Assembly (NCBI GenBank): GCA_017410585.1
Contig: JAFQQM010000024.1
Span: 1 to 36,856, forward strand
Reading direction: 5' to 3'
DNA length: 36,856 bases
From: Clostridia bacterium
Lineage (GTDB): Bacteria; Bacillota; Clostridia; Oscillospirales; Acutalibacteraceae
Positions within the stretch are counted from its first letter, which is position 1, and every line of letters starts with the position of its first letter. Below the pieces are notes generated by a model, which was given only the letters and a program-made list of their open reading frames with translations, was not told the origin of the DNA and did not search any database. Positions 23,850 through 31,845 of this stretch are shown one piece after another. Made by a program: the position numbers and the translations under genes.

Positions 23850-25073
23850 TTACGAGTCGGCTTGCTCCGTCTCTTCCTCGGCCTCGGTCAGCGTGCCGTC
23901 CTCGCCCACGGTCATCATCTGAATATCGGCGCGGCAATACTTGCGGATATCCCGCATACGGAAGGTGTCGTTTTCACCGATAAAGGTGATGGCCATACCG
24001 TGCCGGCGGGCCCGTCCGGTCCGCCCGATGCGATGAAGATAATATTCGTTTTCATCCGGAATATCGTAGTTAAACACCGCTTCCACGTCGTCTACGTCGA
24101 TTCCGCGGGCGGCAACGTCGGTCGCCACCAAAATTTCAAACGAGCCTTTTTTGAAGCCCGCCATCACCTTGTTGCGCTGACCCTGCGGTAGATCGCCGTT
24201 TAAGTAATCGCAGGAACGGCCGTGGCGCTTGAGGCGTTCGCCCAACACGCGGACGGTCGCTTTCATATTGGCAAACACGATGACCCGTTTCAGTTCCAGC
24301 GCGTCGATGATCTTCTCCATATCCGACAGCCGTTGCTGACCCTGCGAACGGATACCGATCTGGCGGATATGGGGGCGGTTTTCCCCTTCCGCCTGCACCT
24401 CGATCTGCACCGCGTGGCGCTGGTATTCCCACGCCACGTCCATCACGTCACGGGAGATCGTGGCGGAGAACATCAAGACCTGCGTATCCGCGGGGGTATG
24501 ATCAAGTATCTTGCGCACGTCGCGGATAAATCCCATCCGCAACATTTCGTCCGCCTCGTCCAACACGGCGGTGTACACGTTGTCGATAAAGATGTTCCGG
24601 CGACTCATATGATCGAGCAACCGACCGGGGGTGGCCACCACGATATGCGGGTGCTTTTGCAACGCCTGCACCTGCGTGTTCATCGATTGACCGCCGTAGA
24701 TCGCCGCAATACGGACGGCCGGACGGTACATTGCTAAACGGCGAAGATCTTCCGCGATCTGCACGCACAGTTCGCGGGTCGGGCAGAGGATGAGCGCCTG
24801 CACGTCCTTCATTTCCTCGTTGAGACTTTCGATCAACGGGATACCGAAAGCGCAGGTCTTACCGGTACCGGTGGGCGCTTTGGCGATCACGTCGCGACCG
24901 TCCATAATGGGGCCCATCACACGGGATTGAATGGGGGTCGGGGTGGAAAATCCCATCTTCCGCAACGCCCGCAACGTCTCCGGTTGCACACCGAGTTGTT
25001 CAAAGGTGGTGGCGTCCGATCCGGTCTGTACCGCCTCGGGCAACCTTTCGTTTACTTGGTTTTTCGGTTCCAT
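23850..25073 (-). CDS. DEAD-box RNA helicase
   Basis: The 407-residue protein has all core motifs: FEQLGVQPETLRALRKMGFSTPTPIQ (Q motif, 24-49), APTGTGKT (66-73), PTREL (98-102), TPGR (148-151), DEAD (172-175), SAT near 205, ARGID near 325 and HRIGRTGR near 352. The C-terminal tail is short and acidic (EAEEETEQADS), without the RNA-binding DbpA or CsdA domain. It unwinds short RNA duplexes, probably in ribosome assembly or mRNA decay. It follows mutS2 after a multi-hairpin repeat and ends at a terminator. Its AGGAGG site is preceded by the 17-mer CCAAAACCTACCCCATA shared with purD. Confidence 0.94.
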   Translation of the reverse strand: MEPKNQVNERLPEAVQTGSDATTFEQLGVQPETLRALRKMGFSTPTPIQSRVMGPIMDGRDVIAKAPTGTGKTCAFGIPLIESLNEEMKDVQALILCPTRELCVQIAEDLRRLAMYRPAVRIAAIYGGQSMNTQVQALQKHPHIVVATPGRLLDHMSRRNIFIDNVYTAVLDEADEMLRMGFIRDVRKILDHTPADTQVLMFSATISRDVMDVAWEYQRHAVQIEVQAEGENRPHIRQIGIRSQGQQRLSDMEKIIDALELKRVIVFANMKATVRVLGERLKRHGRSCDYLNGDLPQGQRNKVMAGFKKGSFEILVATDVAARGIDVDDVEAVFNYDIPDENEYYLHRIGRTGRARRHGMAITFIGENDTFRMRDIRKYCRADIQMMTVGEDGTLTEAEEETEQADS

Positions 25074-25140
25074 AATTCCTCCTGAATATGGGGTAGGTTT
25101 TGGTAATGTGTATGAGTGGTCAACACGCGTTTCCGCAAAC

Positions 25141-25316
25141 CCGTAGGGGCGGCAACCTGCCGCCCAAAAAGCCTCCCTCGCCTAGAGGGAGGGGGACCGC
25201 CGTTAGGCGGTGGAGGGATAATCGCCCTCTGGGCGATCTGTCGCAAAGCGACAGTATCCCCCAGTCAGCCTATGGCTGACAGCCCCCTTTAGGTAAGGGG
25301 GCCTTGCGGTAGCCGA
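25141..25316 (+). repeat. Multi-hairpin repeat copy 3 (complete short form)
   Basis: The left flank hairpin GGGCGGC/GCCGCCC (25147-25165) is followed by the 132-bp core at 25171-25302: CCTCCCTC/GAGGGAGG, CCGCC/GGCGG, ATCGCCC/GGGCGAT, CTGTCGC/GCGACAG, CAGCC/GGCTG, GCCCCCTT/AAGGGGGC. The tail CTTGCGGTAGCC follows. It ends ten bases before the mutS2 stop codon. Confidence 0.93.
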
Positions 25317-25325
25317 CCGTTTTCT

Positions 25326-27731
25326 TTATTTTTTGCCGATCTCGACGATAGTGACCCCCATCTCACCTTCCCCGAACGTACCGAGTCGAAACGACTTCAC
25401 GTTCGGATGATGGCGCAAGCGAGCATGCACCGCCGCGCGCAAGGCGCCGGTGCCCTTCCCGTGGATGACCGTGATGACGCCGATGCCGGCCAACACCGCG
25501 TTGTCGATCGCTTGATCAAGCGCCAGCACACCGTCATCGGTGTACATACCGCGCAGGTCAACTTCCGTGCCGGCGGCGCGTTCCATCCGCGATTCCAACT
25601 GTCCGCCGGTCCCGCTCTTGCGGCCGGTTGCGGGACGACGACCGGTCGGGGTCTTCGGTTTGGGTGCTTCCGCCAGTTTGAGATCGCTAAGCGGAACGCG
25701 GGTTCGGACGATACCGACCTGCACCTCGACCAGCCCGTTGGCATCCGACGGCGTCAACACCGTGCCGACCTTATCGATATCCACCAACAGCACGTTGTCC
25801 CCCGCCTTCAACGGACGCGGCAACACGTACCCTTCGGTCGATTTCTTGCCGACCGGATCGGCGGCTTCTTCCATTTGATTGAGTTGACGGCGAAGGGCGG
25901 CACGACCTTGTTGCAGTTTATCCGCAAACGCCGCCGCATCCTTCTGCTTGCGGAGTTTTTCCAACTCCTCCAACACCAGTTCGGCATCCTGCCGCGCCCG
26001 CGTGACGATCCGCCGCGCTTCCTCACGGGCATTTTCCAAAATCTGCCCCTGTTCTTGTTCCGCACGGCGCGCACGGGCGGCGGCTTCGGATTCTTCCTCT
26101 TCCGCGTGGGCGCGCAGAGCGTTGGCCTCCGCCAGTTGTTTTTCCAACTCTTGGCGGCGTTCATCCAGCCGCACCACCACCTCTTCGAGGCGGCGATCGT
26201 CGCCGGAGACCAGTTCACGGGCACGGGAAACGATCGTCCTCGGCATACCGAGGCGGTCGGTGATGGCAAACGCATTGGAACGTCCCGGCACACCCACCAG
26301 CAGGCGGTAGGTCGGACGCAGAGTAGAAACGTCAAACTCGCAACTGCCGTTTTCCACCCCCGCCGTCTGGATGGCGTACGCCTTCAATTCGGCATAATGG
26401 GTGGTGGCGGCGATGTGTGCGCCCTGCGCACGCAGTTGTTCCAATATCGCAATGGCGAGGGCGGCGCCTTCCACCGGATCGGTGCCCGACCCCAATTCGT
26501 CGATGAGCACCAACGTGCGGTCGTCCGCTTCCCGCAGGATGCGGATAATGTTGACCATATGCGCCGAGAAGGTGGAAAGGGACTGTTCGATGGACTGTTC
26601 ATCACCGATATCCGCTAACACGCGGTCAAACAGCGACACGGTCGAGCCGCTGTCCACCGGCGGCAACAAGCCGCACATCGTCATCAGGGTCAACAGACCG
26701 ATGGTCTTTAAGGTCACCGTTTTACCGCCGGTATTCGGGCCGGTAATAACGAAGGTATCAAAATCGCCGCCCAGTTCTACGTCGATCGGCACGGCGGTCT
26801 TGGGATCAAGCAACGGATGGCGCGCGTGGCGCAGATGAAGATACCCGTTTTCGGTCAACGCCGGACGGGTGGCTTTCATCTTATAGGCGAGTTGCCCTTT
26901 GGCAAACAGCAAGTCCAGTTCCATCAGCGCGTCGTAGCCGTAGCAAAGCAGGTCGGCCTGTTCACCGACCGCCGCCGACAGCGCCATCACGATGCGTTCG
27001 ATCTCCGCTTGTTCTTTGGACTCCAACACACGGATCTCGTTGTTGGCTTCCACCACCGCCATCGGCTCGATAAACACAGTGGCGCCGGTGGACGAGGTAT
27101 CGTGCACCAGACCGGGGATCTCACTGCGGCATTCCGCCTTGACCGGCACCACGAAGCGACCGCCGCGTTGGGTGACGATGGCGTCTTGCAAGGCTTTTTG
27201 ATAGGTGGCGGAACGGATCAGTCCGTCCAGATGGTCACGTACCCGCTGGGATGCCGCACGGATGCGGCGGCGGATTGCCGCCAGTTCGGCCGATGCCGCA
27301 TCGGCGATCTGATTGTCCGATAACACCGCGGTGGTGATGCTTTCTTCCAGTTTTTTGTTGGCGGTCAACAGTGCAAACCGCTCATCCAAACAAGTTTCGG
27401 TCTCCGCCGCGCGGGCGCGCCATTCTTTCACCGCCCGAATCACCCGCAGTACCTCTGCCACACTCTGCAGTTCCGAAAGCGACAGCGCCGCACCGGCTTC
27501 GGCGCGGCGGGCGGCGTTTTTCACCGACTTGATGCCGCCAAACGAAGGCGAACCGATCTGCGCCATCAGCCGACAGATCGCCTCGGTCTCGTCCAATCGG
27601 CGGGTCACCTCGCCGAGATACGGCGACGGACGCAACGCATACGCCAATTCACCGGCATCGGAACAACTCGTTTCCGCCGCCAGCAGCGCCAATATCTTAT
27701 CCAGTTCCAGCGCACGCGCATGATGATCCAT
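25326..27731 (-). CDS. mutS2: MutS2 ATPase with C-terminal Smr domain
   Basis: The 801-residue protein lacks the mismatch-recognition domain of MutS. It has a coiled lever region, the ATPase with Walker A GPNTGGKT (331-338) and VLIDELGSGTDPVEG near 409, a long charged coiled coil (about 515-640), and the Smr nuclease domain at the C terminus (DLRGMYTDDGVL near 725, HGKGTGALR near 760). MutS2 in Firmicutes acts on branched DNA and on collided ribosomes. It is 20 bases after recO in the phoH-ybeY-era-recO run. Confidence 0.95.
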   Translation of the reverse strand: MDHHARALELDKILALLAAETSCSDAGELAYALRPSPYLGEVTRRLDETEAICRLMAQIGSPSFGGIKSVKNAARRAEAGAALSLSELQSVAEVLRVIRAVKEWRARAAETETCLDERFALLTANKKLEESITTAVLSDNQIADAASAELAAIRRRIRAASQRVRDHLDGLIRSATYQKALQDAIVTQRGGRFVVPVKAECRSEIPGLVHDTSSTGATVFIEPMAVVEANNEIRVLESKEQAEIERIVMALSAAVGEQADLLCYGYDALMELDLLFAKGQLAYKMKATRPALTENGYLHLRHARHPLLDPKTAVPIDVELGGDFDTFVITGPNTGGKTVTLKTIGLLTLMTMCGLLPPVDSGSTVSLFDRVLADIGDEQSIEQSLSTFSAHMVNIIRILREADDRTLVLIDELGSGTDPVEGAALAIAILEQLRAQGAHIAATTHYAELKAYAIQTAGVENGSCEFDVSTLRPTYRLLVGVPGRSNAFAITDRLGMPRTIVSRARELVSGDDRRLEEVVVRLDERRQELEKQLAEANALRAHAEEEESEAAARARRAEQEQGQILENAREEARRIVTRARQDAELVLEELEKLRKQKDAAAFADKLQQGRAALRRQLNQMEEAADPVGKKSTEGYVLPRPLKAGDNVLLVDIDKVGTVLTPSDANGLVEVQVGIVRTRVPLSDLKLAEAPKPKTPTGRRPATGRKSGTGGQLESRMERAAGTEVDLRGMYTDDGVLALDQAIDNAVLAGIGVITVIHGKGTGALRAAVHARLRHHPNVKSFRLGTFGEGEMGVTIVEIGKK

Positions 27732-27751
27732 ACGGTCTCCTCACTATGTAG

Positions 27752-28492
27752 TCATTTCACGCTGTTGTAAAAATCCAGCGTATTAAACCCGCGTCCGAGG
27801 CAGGAGAGCAGAAAATACTCGCTCGCCGCCGCCAGAGACTGCAGGCTTTCTTCGGATAATTTTACGGAAAACAACTTGTCCTCCGGCGCGGCGGTGAGAT
27901 AACGCCAAGCGGCGACCGCCCCCGCCGTCAGCGGCAACGTATCCATCGACGGCGAACCGTGATCGGTACACAAAAGGGTGCCTCGGAGGGGTTGCAAAAA
28001 CATACCCCCCTCGGGCCGTCCGCAAACGGCACAGCCGTTCAAATCGGGGCAATACCCCGCCAACCGCAGTAACCGCTGTTCCACCGTCACCTTGAGAAGT
28101 GCCGCTTCGCGGCCGCCCTCCGACAGAAAATGCAGGGCATTCAACAGCAAGCGAAGCGCTTCTTCTGCCGGTTCTTCACGCGGGGCAAGCACGCCGGCGA
28201 GTTCGCAGAAATACTGCGCCAACGCCACCTTGGACATCTCGTTTCGCAGTTCGAAAAACACCCGTTGCGGCTTGGCATCGGTGACGATCCATTTGTTTTT
28301 TCCCTCGGTCAGCGTCAGGGTGGAATAGGTGAGCAACGAGGTCCCCGAGCCACTGCGGCTGGTGATCTTGCGCGCACCGCGCACCGATGCCTGCAACACG
28401 CCGCGTTCCCGCGTCAGCGCGGTGATCAGGCGGTCGTTTTCACCGATGCGATTGTTCTCCCGAATGATCAGGGCGTCGGTCTTGATCGGCAT
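27752..28492 (-). CDS. recO: DNA repair protein RecO
   Basis: From the ATG at 28492 the protein has 246 residues, usual for RecO. The N-terminal OB fold reads TDALIIRENNRIGENDRLITALTRERG, and a zinc site is formed by C148, C154, C157 and probably C175. RecO loads RecA onto SSB-coated single strands with RecR. Its start lies inside the yqzL-like gene, and the GGAG site is about 12 bases away, longer than usual, so translational coupling to the overlapping small gene is likely. Confidence 0.93.
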   Translation of the reverse strand: MPIKTDALIIRENNRIGENDRLITALTRERGVLQASVRGARKITSRSGSGTSLLTYSTLTLTEGKNKWIVTDAKPQRVFFELRNEMSKVALAQYFCELAGVLAPREEPAEEALRLLLNALHFLSEGGREAALLKVTVEQRLLRLAGYCPDLNGCAVCGRPEGGMFLQPLRGTLLCTDHGSPSMDTLPLTAGAVAAWRYLTAAPEDKLFSVKLSEESLQSLAAASEYFLLSCLGRGFNTLDFYNSVK

Positions 28493-28598
28493 AACGCGGT
28501 TTTTCTCCTTCCACCGCCGAGGCCGCTCCGCGATACCGCAGATAATCAGCAACACGGCCGGTCTGTTCAAAGCGTTTCCACGCTTCCTCTTTTTCCAT
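28440..28598 (-). CDS. YqzL-like small protein overlapping recO
   Basis: An ATG at 28598 with a GAGGAGGGG site seven bases upstream opens a 52-codon frame. Residues EEAWKRFEQTGRVADYLRYRGA resemble YqzL of Bacillus (W-x2-F-x2-TG-x3-YL pattern), whose gene also sits between era and recO. The last 18 codons overlap recO in another frame, and the tail (about residues 28-52) is probably extra sequence read through the recO start. Function of YqzL is unknown. The identification rests on the short motif and position. Confidence 0.7.
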   Translation of the reverse strand: MEKEEAWKRFEQTGRVADYLRYRGAASAVEGEKPRYADQDRRPDHSGEQSHR

Positions 28599-28678
28599 AA
28601 TCTACCCCTCCTCTTGCTTCCTGCTATTAGTGTGTGCAGGAGACAAGCGGATGTTGCGGGCAAAATCGGAAATTTTTG

Positions 28679-29578
28679 TCAGATGCGATAACCGAGTTGG
28701 TTTAGGATGGATTGGCGGTCGCGCCAGTCTTCCTTCACCTTGACCCAGCACTTGAGATTGACCTTGGCACCAAACAGCGATTCCATCTGCAAGCGGGCGT
28801 TGGTCGAGATCTGCTTGAGCATCGCGCCTTTCTTGCCGATGATGATGCCTTTGTGGTTTTCGCGTTCGCAGAGGATGGTGGCTTCCACGTCCAGCACGGT
28901 CTGCCCGTTCTGATTTTCGCGCTCGTTGATGGGTTCGACCATCACCGCCACGCCGTGCGGTACTTCCTGCCGAAGCAGGCGGAGCATCTGCTCCCGCACC
29001 AATTCGCCCGCCAGCACCGATTCCGGCTGATCACTCGTCGCATCGGACGGGAAAAAATGCGGACTTTCAAACGCATACGCCGCCAGTTTATCCAGCAGAC
29101 CGTCCAGACCGTCACCGGTATGGGCGGACACGGGATACAGATCGTCAAACCCATGGCGATCCTTCCACGCCGCCAGACAGGCCAGCAGATCGGTCTTCTC
29201 CTCTACCGCGTCGATCTTGTTGATCGCCAGCACGGTGGGCAGATCGGCGGCTTTCAGTTTGCCAAGCAGGTCTTCTTCCGGCACACGGATCTTCGGCGTC
29301 GGTTCCACCACCAGCAACGCCGCGTCCACGCCGGACATGGCTTCTTCGATCGACTTGGCCATAAAATCACCAAGCCGAGAATGCGGCTTGAGCACACCGG
29401 GGGTGTCCAAAAACACCAGTTGGGTCTCACCGCGGGTGACCACACCCATAATGCGGGTACGGGTGGTATGGGGTTTATCCGAAACGATCGCCACCTTTTT
29501 ACCGACAAACGCATTCAGAAGCGAAGATTTGCCGACGTTCGGGCAACCGACGATCGCAATAAAAGCACTTTTCGTCAT
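28679..29578 (-). CDS. era: GTPase Era
   Basis: From the ATG at 29578 the protein has 299 residues. G1 GCPNVGKS (11-18), G3 DTPG near 60, G4 NKID near 120, G5 SAHTG near 150, then the KH domain with GKKGAMLKQIS near 242. Era binds the 3' end of 16S rRNA and acts in 30S assembly. A longer frame upstream would run into ybeY and is unlikely. It begins one base after the ybeY stop. Confidence 0.96.
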   Translation of the reverse strand: MTKSAFIAIVGCPNVGKSSLLNAFVGKKVAIVSDKPHTTRTRIMGVVTRGETQLVFLDTPGVLKPHSRLGDFMAKSIEEAMSGVDAALLVVEPTPKIRVPEEDLLGKLKAADLPTVLAINKIDAVEEKTDLLACLAAWKDRHGFDDLYPVSAHTGDGLDGLLDKLAAYAFESPHFFPSDATSDQPESVLAGELVREQMLRLLRQEVPHGVAVMVEPINERENQNGQTVLDVEATILCERENHKGIIIGKKGAMLKQISTNARLQMESLFGAKVNLKCWVKVKEDWRDRQSILNQLGYRI

Positions 29579-29579
29579 C

Positions 29580-30092
29580 TTATTCCTCTTCCACCACGTA
29601 CGAGGTATCACGCGGCAACCCGACGCGGGTCATCACAGCCTCTTCTTTTTCACGCATACGCACCGCTTCGATACCGCCGCCCACGTGGTCGTAGCCCAGC
29701 AGATGGAGCATCGAATGGGTGGTCAGGTAGCCCACCTCGCGCTGCAGCGAGTGGCCGAAACTGACCGCCTGCTCAGCGGCACGTTCCAAGGATATGACGA
29801 TATCACCGAGCATTTTGGCGCCGGTGGCGGGGTTTTCGTCGTATGTACCTTCCTCCCCCAGCGGGAAGGACAGCACGTCGGTCACCAGATCCATCTGACG
29901 ATGGGCGGCATTGATCTCGCGGATCTGCTCGTTATCAACGATGGAGACTTCCACTTCGGCGGCGCCGTCAAACTGTTCCAGCACCAACGTGGCGTGACAG
30001 CAGCGACGGATGATCATCCGCAGACCGGTCGGGATCTTCACCGCTTTTTGCTTGTTGACAATGTTGACTTTGATTTTCTCGGACTTTTCCAT
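29580..30092 (-). CDS. ybeY: Endoribonuclease YbeY
   Basis: The 170-residue reading from the ATG at 30092 has GGAGG nine bases upstream. The zinc motif HSMLHLLGYDH (three histidines) is near residue 124, after TDVLSFPLGEE near 74. YbeY matures 16S rRNA and takes part in ribosome quality control. The gene follows phoH by 17 bases and precedes era by one. Confidence 0.95.
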   Translation of the reverse strand: MEKSEKIKVNIVNKQKAVKIPTGLRMIIRRCCHATLVLEQFDGAAEVEVSIVDNEQIREINAAHRQMDLVTDVLSFPLGEEGTYDENPATGAKMLGDIVISLERAAEQAVSFGHSLQREVGYLTTHSMLHLLGYDHVGGGIEAVRMREKEEAVMTRVGLPRDTSYVVEEE

Positions 30093-30109
30093 TGTTGTCC
30101 CTCCACCTT

Positions 30110-31078
30110 TCACTTTTTCTTCTTTTTGGCTTCTTCGTATTTCGCGTACGCTTCCACGATGCTCTGCACCAGATGATGACGCACGACGTCTTTCTTATTT
30201 AAGCGGCAGATGGCAATATCTTCCACCCCGCCAAGCACCCGCACCGCCTCGCGCAGACCGCTTTTACTGCCGTCGGGCAGGTCGATCTGCGTGTCGTCAC
30301 CGGTCACCACCATACGGGAATTGAACCCGAGACGGGTGAGAAACATCTTCATCTGTTCGGGGGTGGTATTTTGCGCTTCGTCCAGAATGATGAAACTGTC
30401 ATCCAGCGTGCGGCCGCGCATATACGCCAGCGGTGCAATTTCGATCGCCCCGCGTTCCAGATATTTTTGGTAGGTCTCCGCCCCCAACATCTCAAACAGC
30501 GCATCGTACAGCGGACGGAGATACGGGTCGACCTTGGCCTGCAGATCACCGGGCAGGAAACCGAGGCGTTCGCCCGCTTCCACCGCCGGTCGGGTAAGGA
30601 TGATGCGGCTGATCTGCTTGGAACGGAACGCCGCCACCGCGGTCGCGACCGCCAGATAGGTCTTACCGGTACCGGCCGGACCGATCCCCAGCGTGATCGT
30701 GTGACTGCCGATGGCATCCACGTACTGTTTCTGACCGAGCGTTTTCGGTTTGATGGGGCGACCTTTGGCGGTGATGGTGATACTGTCCCCCACCAACTGC
30801 GCCACGCCGTCGTCGCCGCCTTCATCCACCAGCGTCATCACGTACCGCACCTGCTGTTCGCCTACCTGCTCACCGCGGCTGATGAGTTGCATCAACCCGT
30901 CGATAGCACGGGCGGCACGGTCCACCGCCAATTCCTCGCCCACCAACCGCAACTCGCCGCCGCGAACAGTGACGTCCACGCTGTAGTGCGCCTCGATACG
31001 CCGCATATTCTCATCAAAGTTGCCAAACAGCATCATCGTATCGTCCAGATGCTCGATACGGATCTCACGTTCTGCCAT
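30110..31078 (-). CDS. phoH: PhoH-family ATPase
   Basis: The ATG at 31078 is preceded by AAGGAG at the right distance, giving 322 residues. A start 24 bases upstream would place the ribosome site inside the gene. An N-terminal KH-like segment (about 15-75) is followed by the PhoH ATPase with GPAGTGKT (133-140) and Walker B LDEAQN (232-237). PhoH is an RNA-associated ATPase that is nearly always next to ybeY in Firmicutes. It is the first gene of a seven-gene minus-strand run. Confidence 0.94.
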   Translation of the reverse strand: MAEREIRIEHLDDTMMLFGNFDENMRRIEAHYSVDVTVRGGELRLVGEELAVDRAARAIDGLMQLISRGEQVGEQQVRYVMTLVDEGGDDGVAQLVGDSITITAKGRPIKPKTLGQKQYVDAIGSHTITLGIGPAGTGKTYLAVATAVAAFRSKQISRIILTRPAVEAGERLGFLPGDLQAKVDPYLRPLYDALFEMLGAETYQKYLERGAIEIAPLAYMRGRTLDDSFIILDEAQNTTPEQMKMFLTRLGFNSRMVVTGDDTQIDLPDGSKSGLREAVRVLGGVEDIAICRLNKKDVVRHHLVQSIVEAYAKYEEAKKKKK

Positions 31079-31119
31079 AGCCACTCCTTCTTTAAAAGCC
31101 AAAAGTTTTCCAATTATTC

Positions 31120-31148
31120 ATTATAACATATCCTAACAACTATTTCCA
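31120..31148 (-). promoter_or_regulatory. Sigma-A promoter of the phoH-ybeY-era-recO-mutS2 run
   Basis: On the minus strand TGGAAA (31143-31148, weak) and TATAAT (31120-31125) are 17 bases apart, within an AT-rich stretch about 42 bases before the ATG. Confidence 0.6.
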
Positions 31149-31186
31149 GTAGTTATTCGCATTATTTTTGTTTTTTATGTAAGGGC

Positions 31187-31465
31187 ACTCCGTAAGGGCG
31201 GCAACCCGCCGCCCCTACAGAGTTTGCAGAGACTTTCGGCTACCGCAAGGCCCCCTTGCCCTAAAGGTACGCGACGCTCCAAATCTTTGATTTGGTCAGC
31301 GGAGCCTATGCGTAGCGAAGCGTAGCTGGGCTGGCAGCCGTAGGCTGACTGGGGGATACTGCCGCTTTGCGGCAGATCGCCCAACGGGCGATTATCCCTC
31401 CACCGCCTAACGGCGGTCCCCCTCCCTCTAGGCGAGGGAGGCTTTCGGGCGGCAGGTTGCCGCCC
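31187..31465 (-). repeat. Multi-hairpin repeat copy 4 (complete long form, reversed)
   Basis: The core at 31250-31442 is 193 bp and runs in the opposite orientation to all other copies. It has the 61-bp insert. The hairpin CTGTCGC/GCGACAG of other copies is CTGCCGC/GCGGCAG here, a double change that keeps pairing. GGGCGGC/GCCGCCC-type hairpins flank both sides (31192-31213 and 31447-31465). Confidence 0.92.
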
Positions 31466-31629
31466 GTTGGTGCGGAAAGCACAAACTCTCTTGCCTCTCC
31501 CTTTGGAGAAAGGCAAGGTTGGTTTCCGACGGTTTGCACAGATCGGTGGGACAAACCGTCCGGTCGGCGCATAGAATGTATCGGAGAGTTATTGACTCTT
31601 ACTCTGCTGACAGAAAGTATGTGATAACG
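31466..31629. other. Non-coding stretch before the DUF3343 gene
   Basis: It holds a hairpin with CTTGCCT/AGGCAAG arms (about 31491-31519) and a wider pair ACGGTTTG/CAAACCGT (31529-31536 with 31552-31559). A weak promoter-like pair, TTGACT (31592-31597) and AAGTAT (31615-31620) at 17 bases, precedes the gene. I see no coding sequence. Confidence 0.5.
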
Positions 31630-31845
31630 ATGCAACCGGTACGCTTTTCCGTTTCCTCCGTCTCCCACGCACTACGCGGGCAACGATTGTTGCAACGGGC
31701 GGGCATCCGCGCGGCGGTGCGGCGGGGCGAGGTCGACCCGCAGACCGGCTGCGGGTATCGGCTGGAGTTACCCGATGCCACCCAACTCCCGCGAGCCCGC
31801 CGTCTGCTGTTGGAGGCCGGTCTGCTGCCGAATGGTGGACGGTGA
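31630..31845 (+). CDS. DUF3343 putative selenium/sulfur carrier protein
   Basis: The 71 residues contain SVSHALRGQRLLQRAGI, a GCGY cysteine motif near residue 40 and a final LLLEAGL, which is the DUF3343 (PF11823) pattern. This family has been proposed to carry sulfur or selenium on its conserved cysteine. The stop codon overlaps the GTG start of the cysteine desulfurase, a natural sulfur or selenium donor, which supports that idea. The ribosome site is weak. Activity has not been shown for this protein. Confidence 0.78.
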   Translation: MQPVRFSVSSVSHALRGQRLLQRAGIRAAVRRGEVDPQTGCGYRLELPDATQLPRARRLLLEAGLLPNGGR

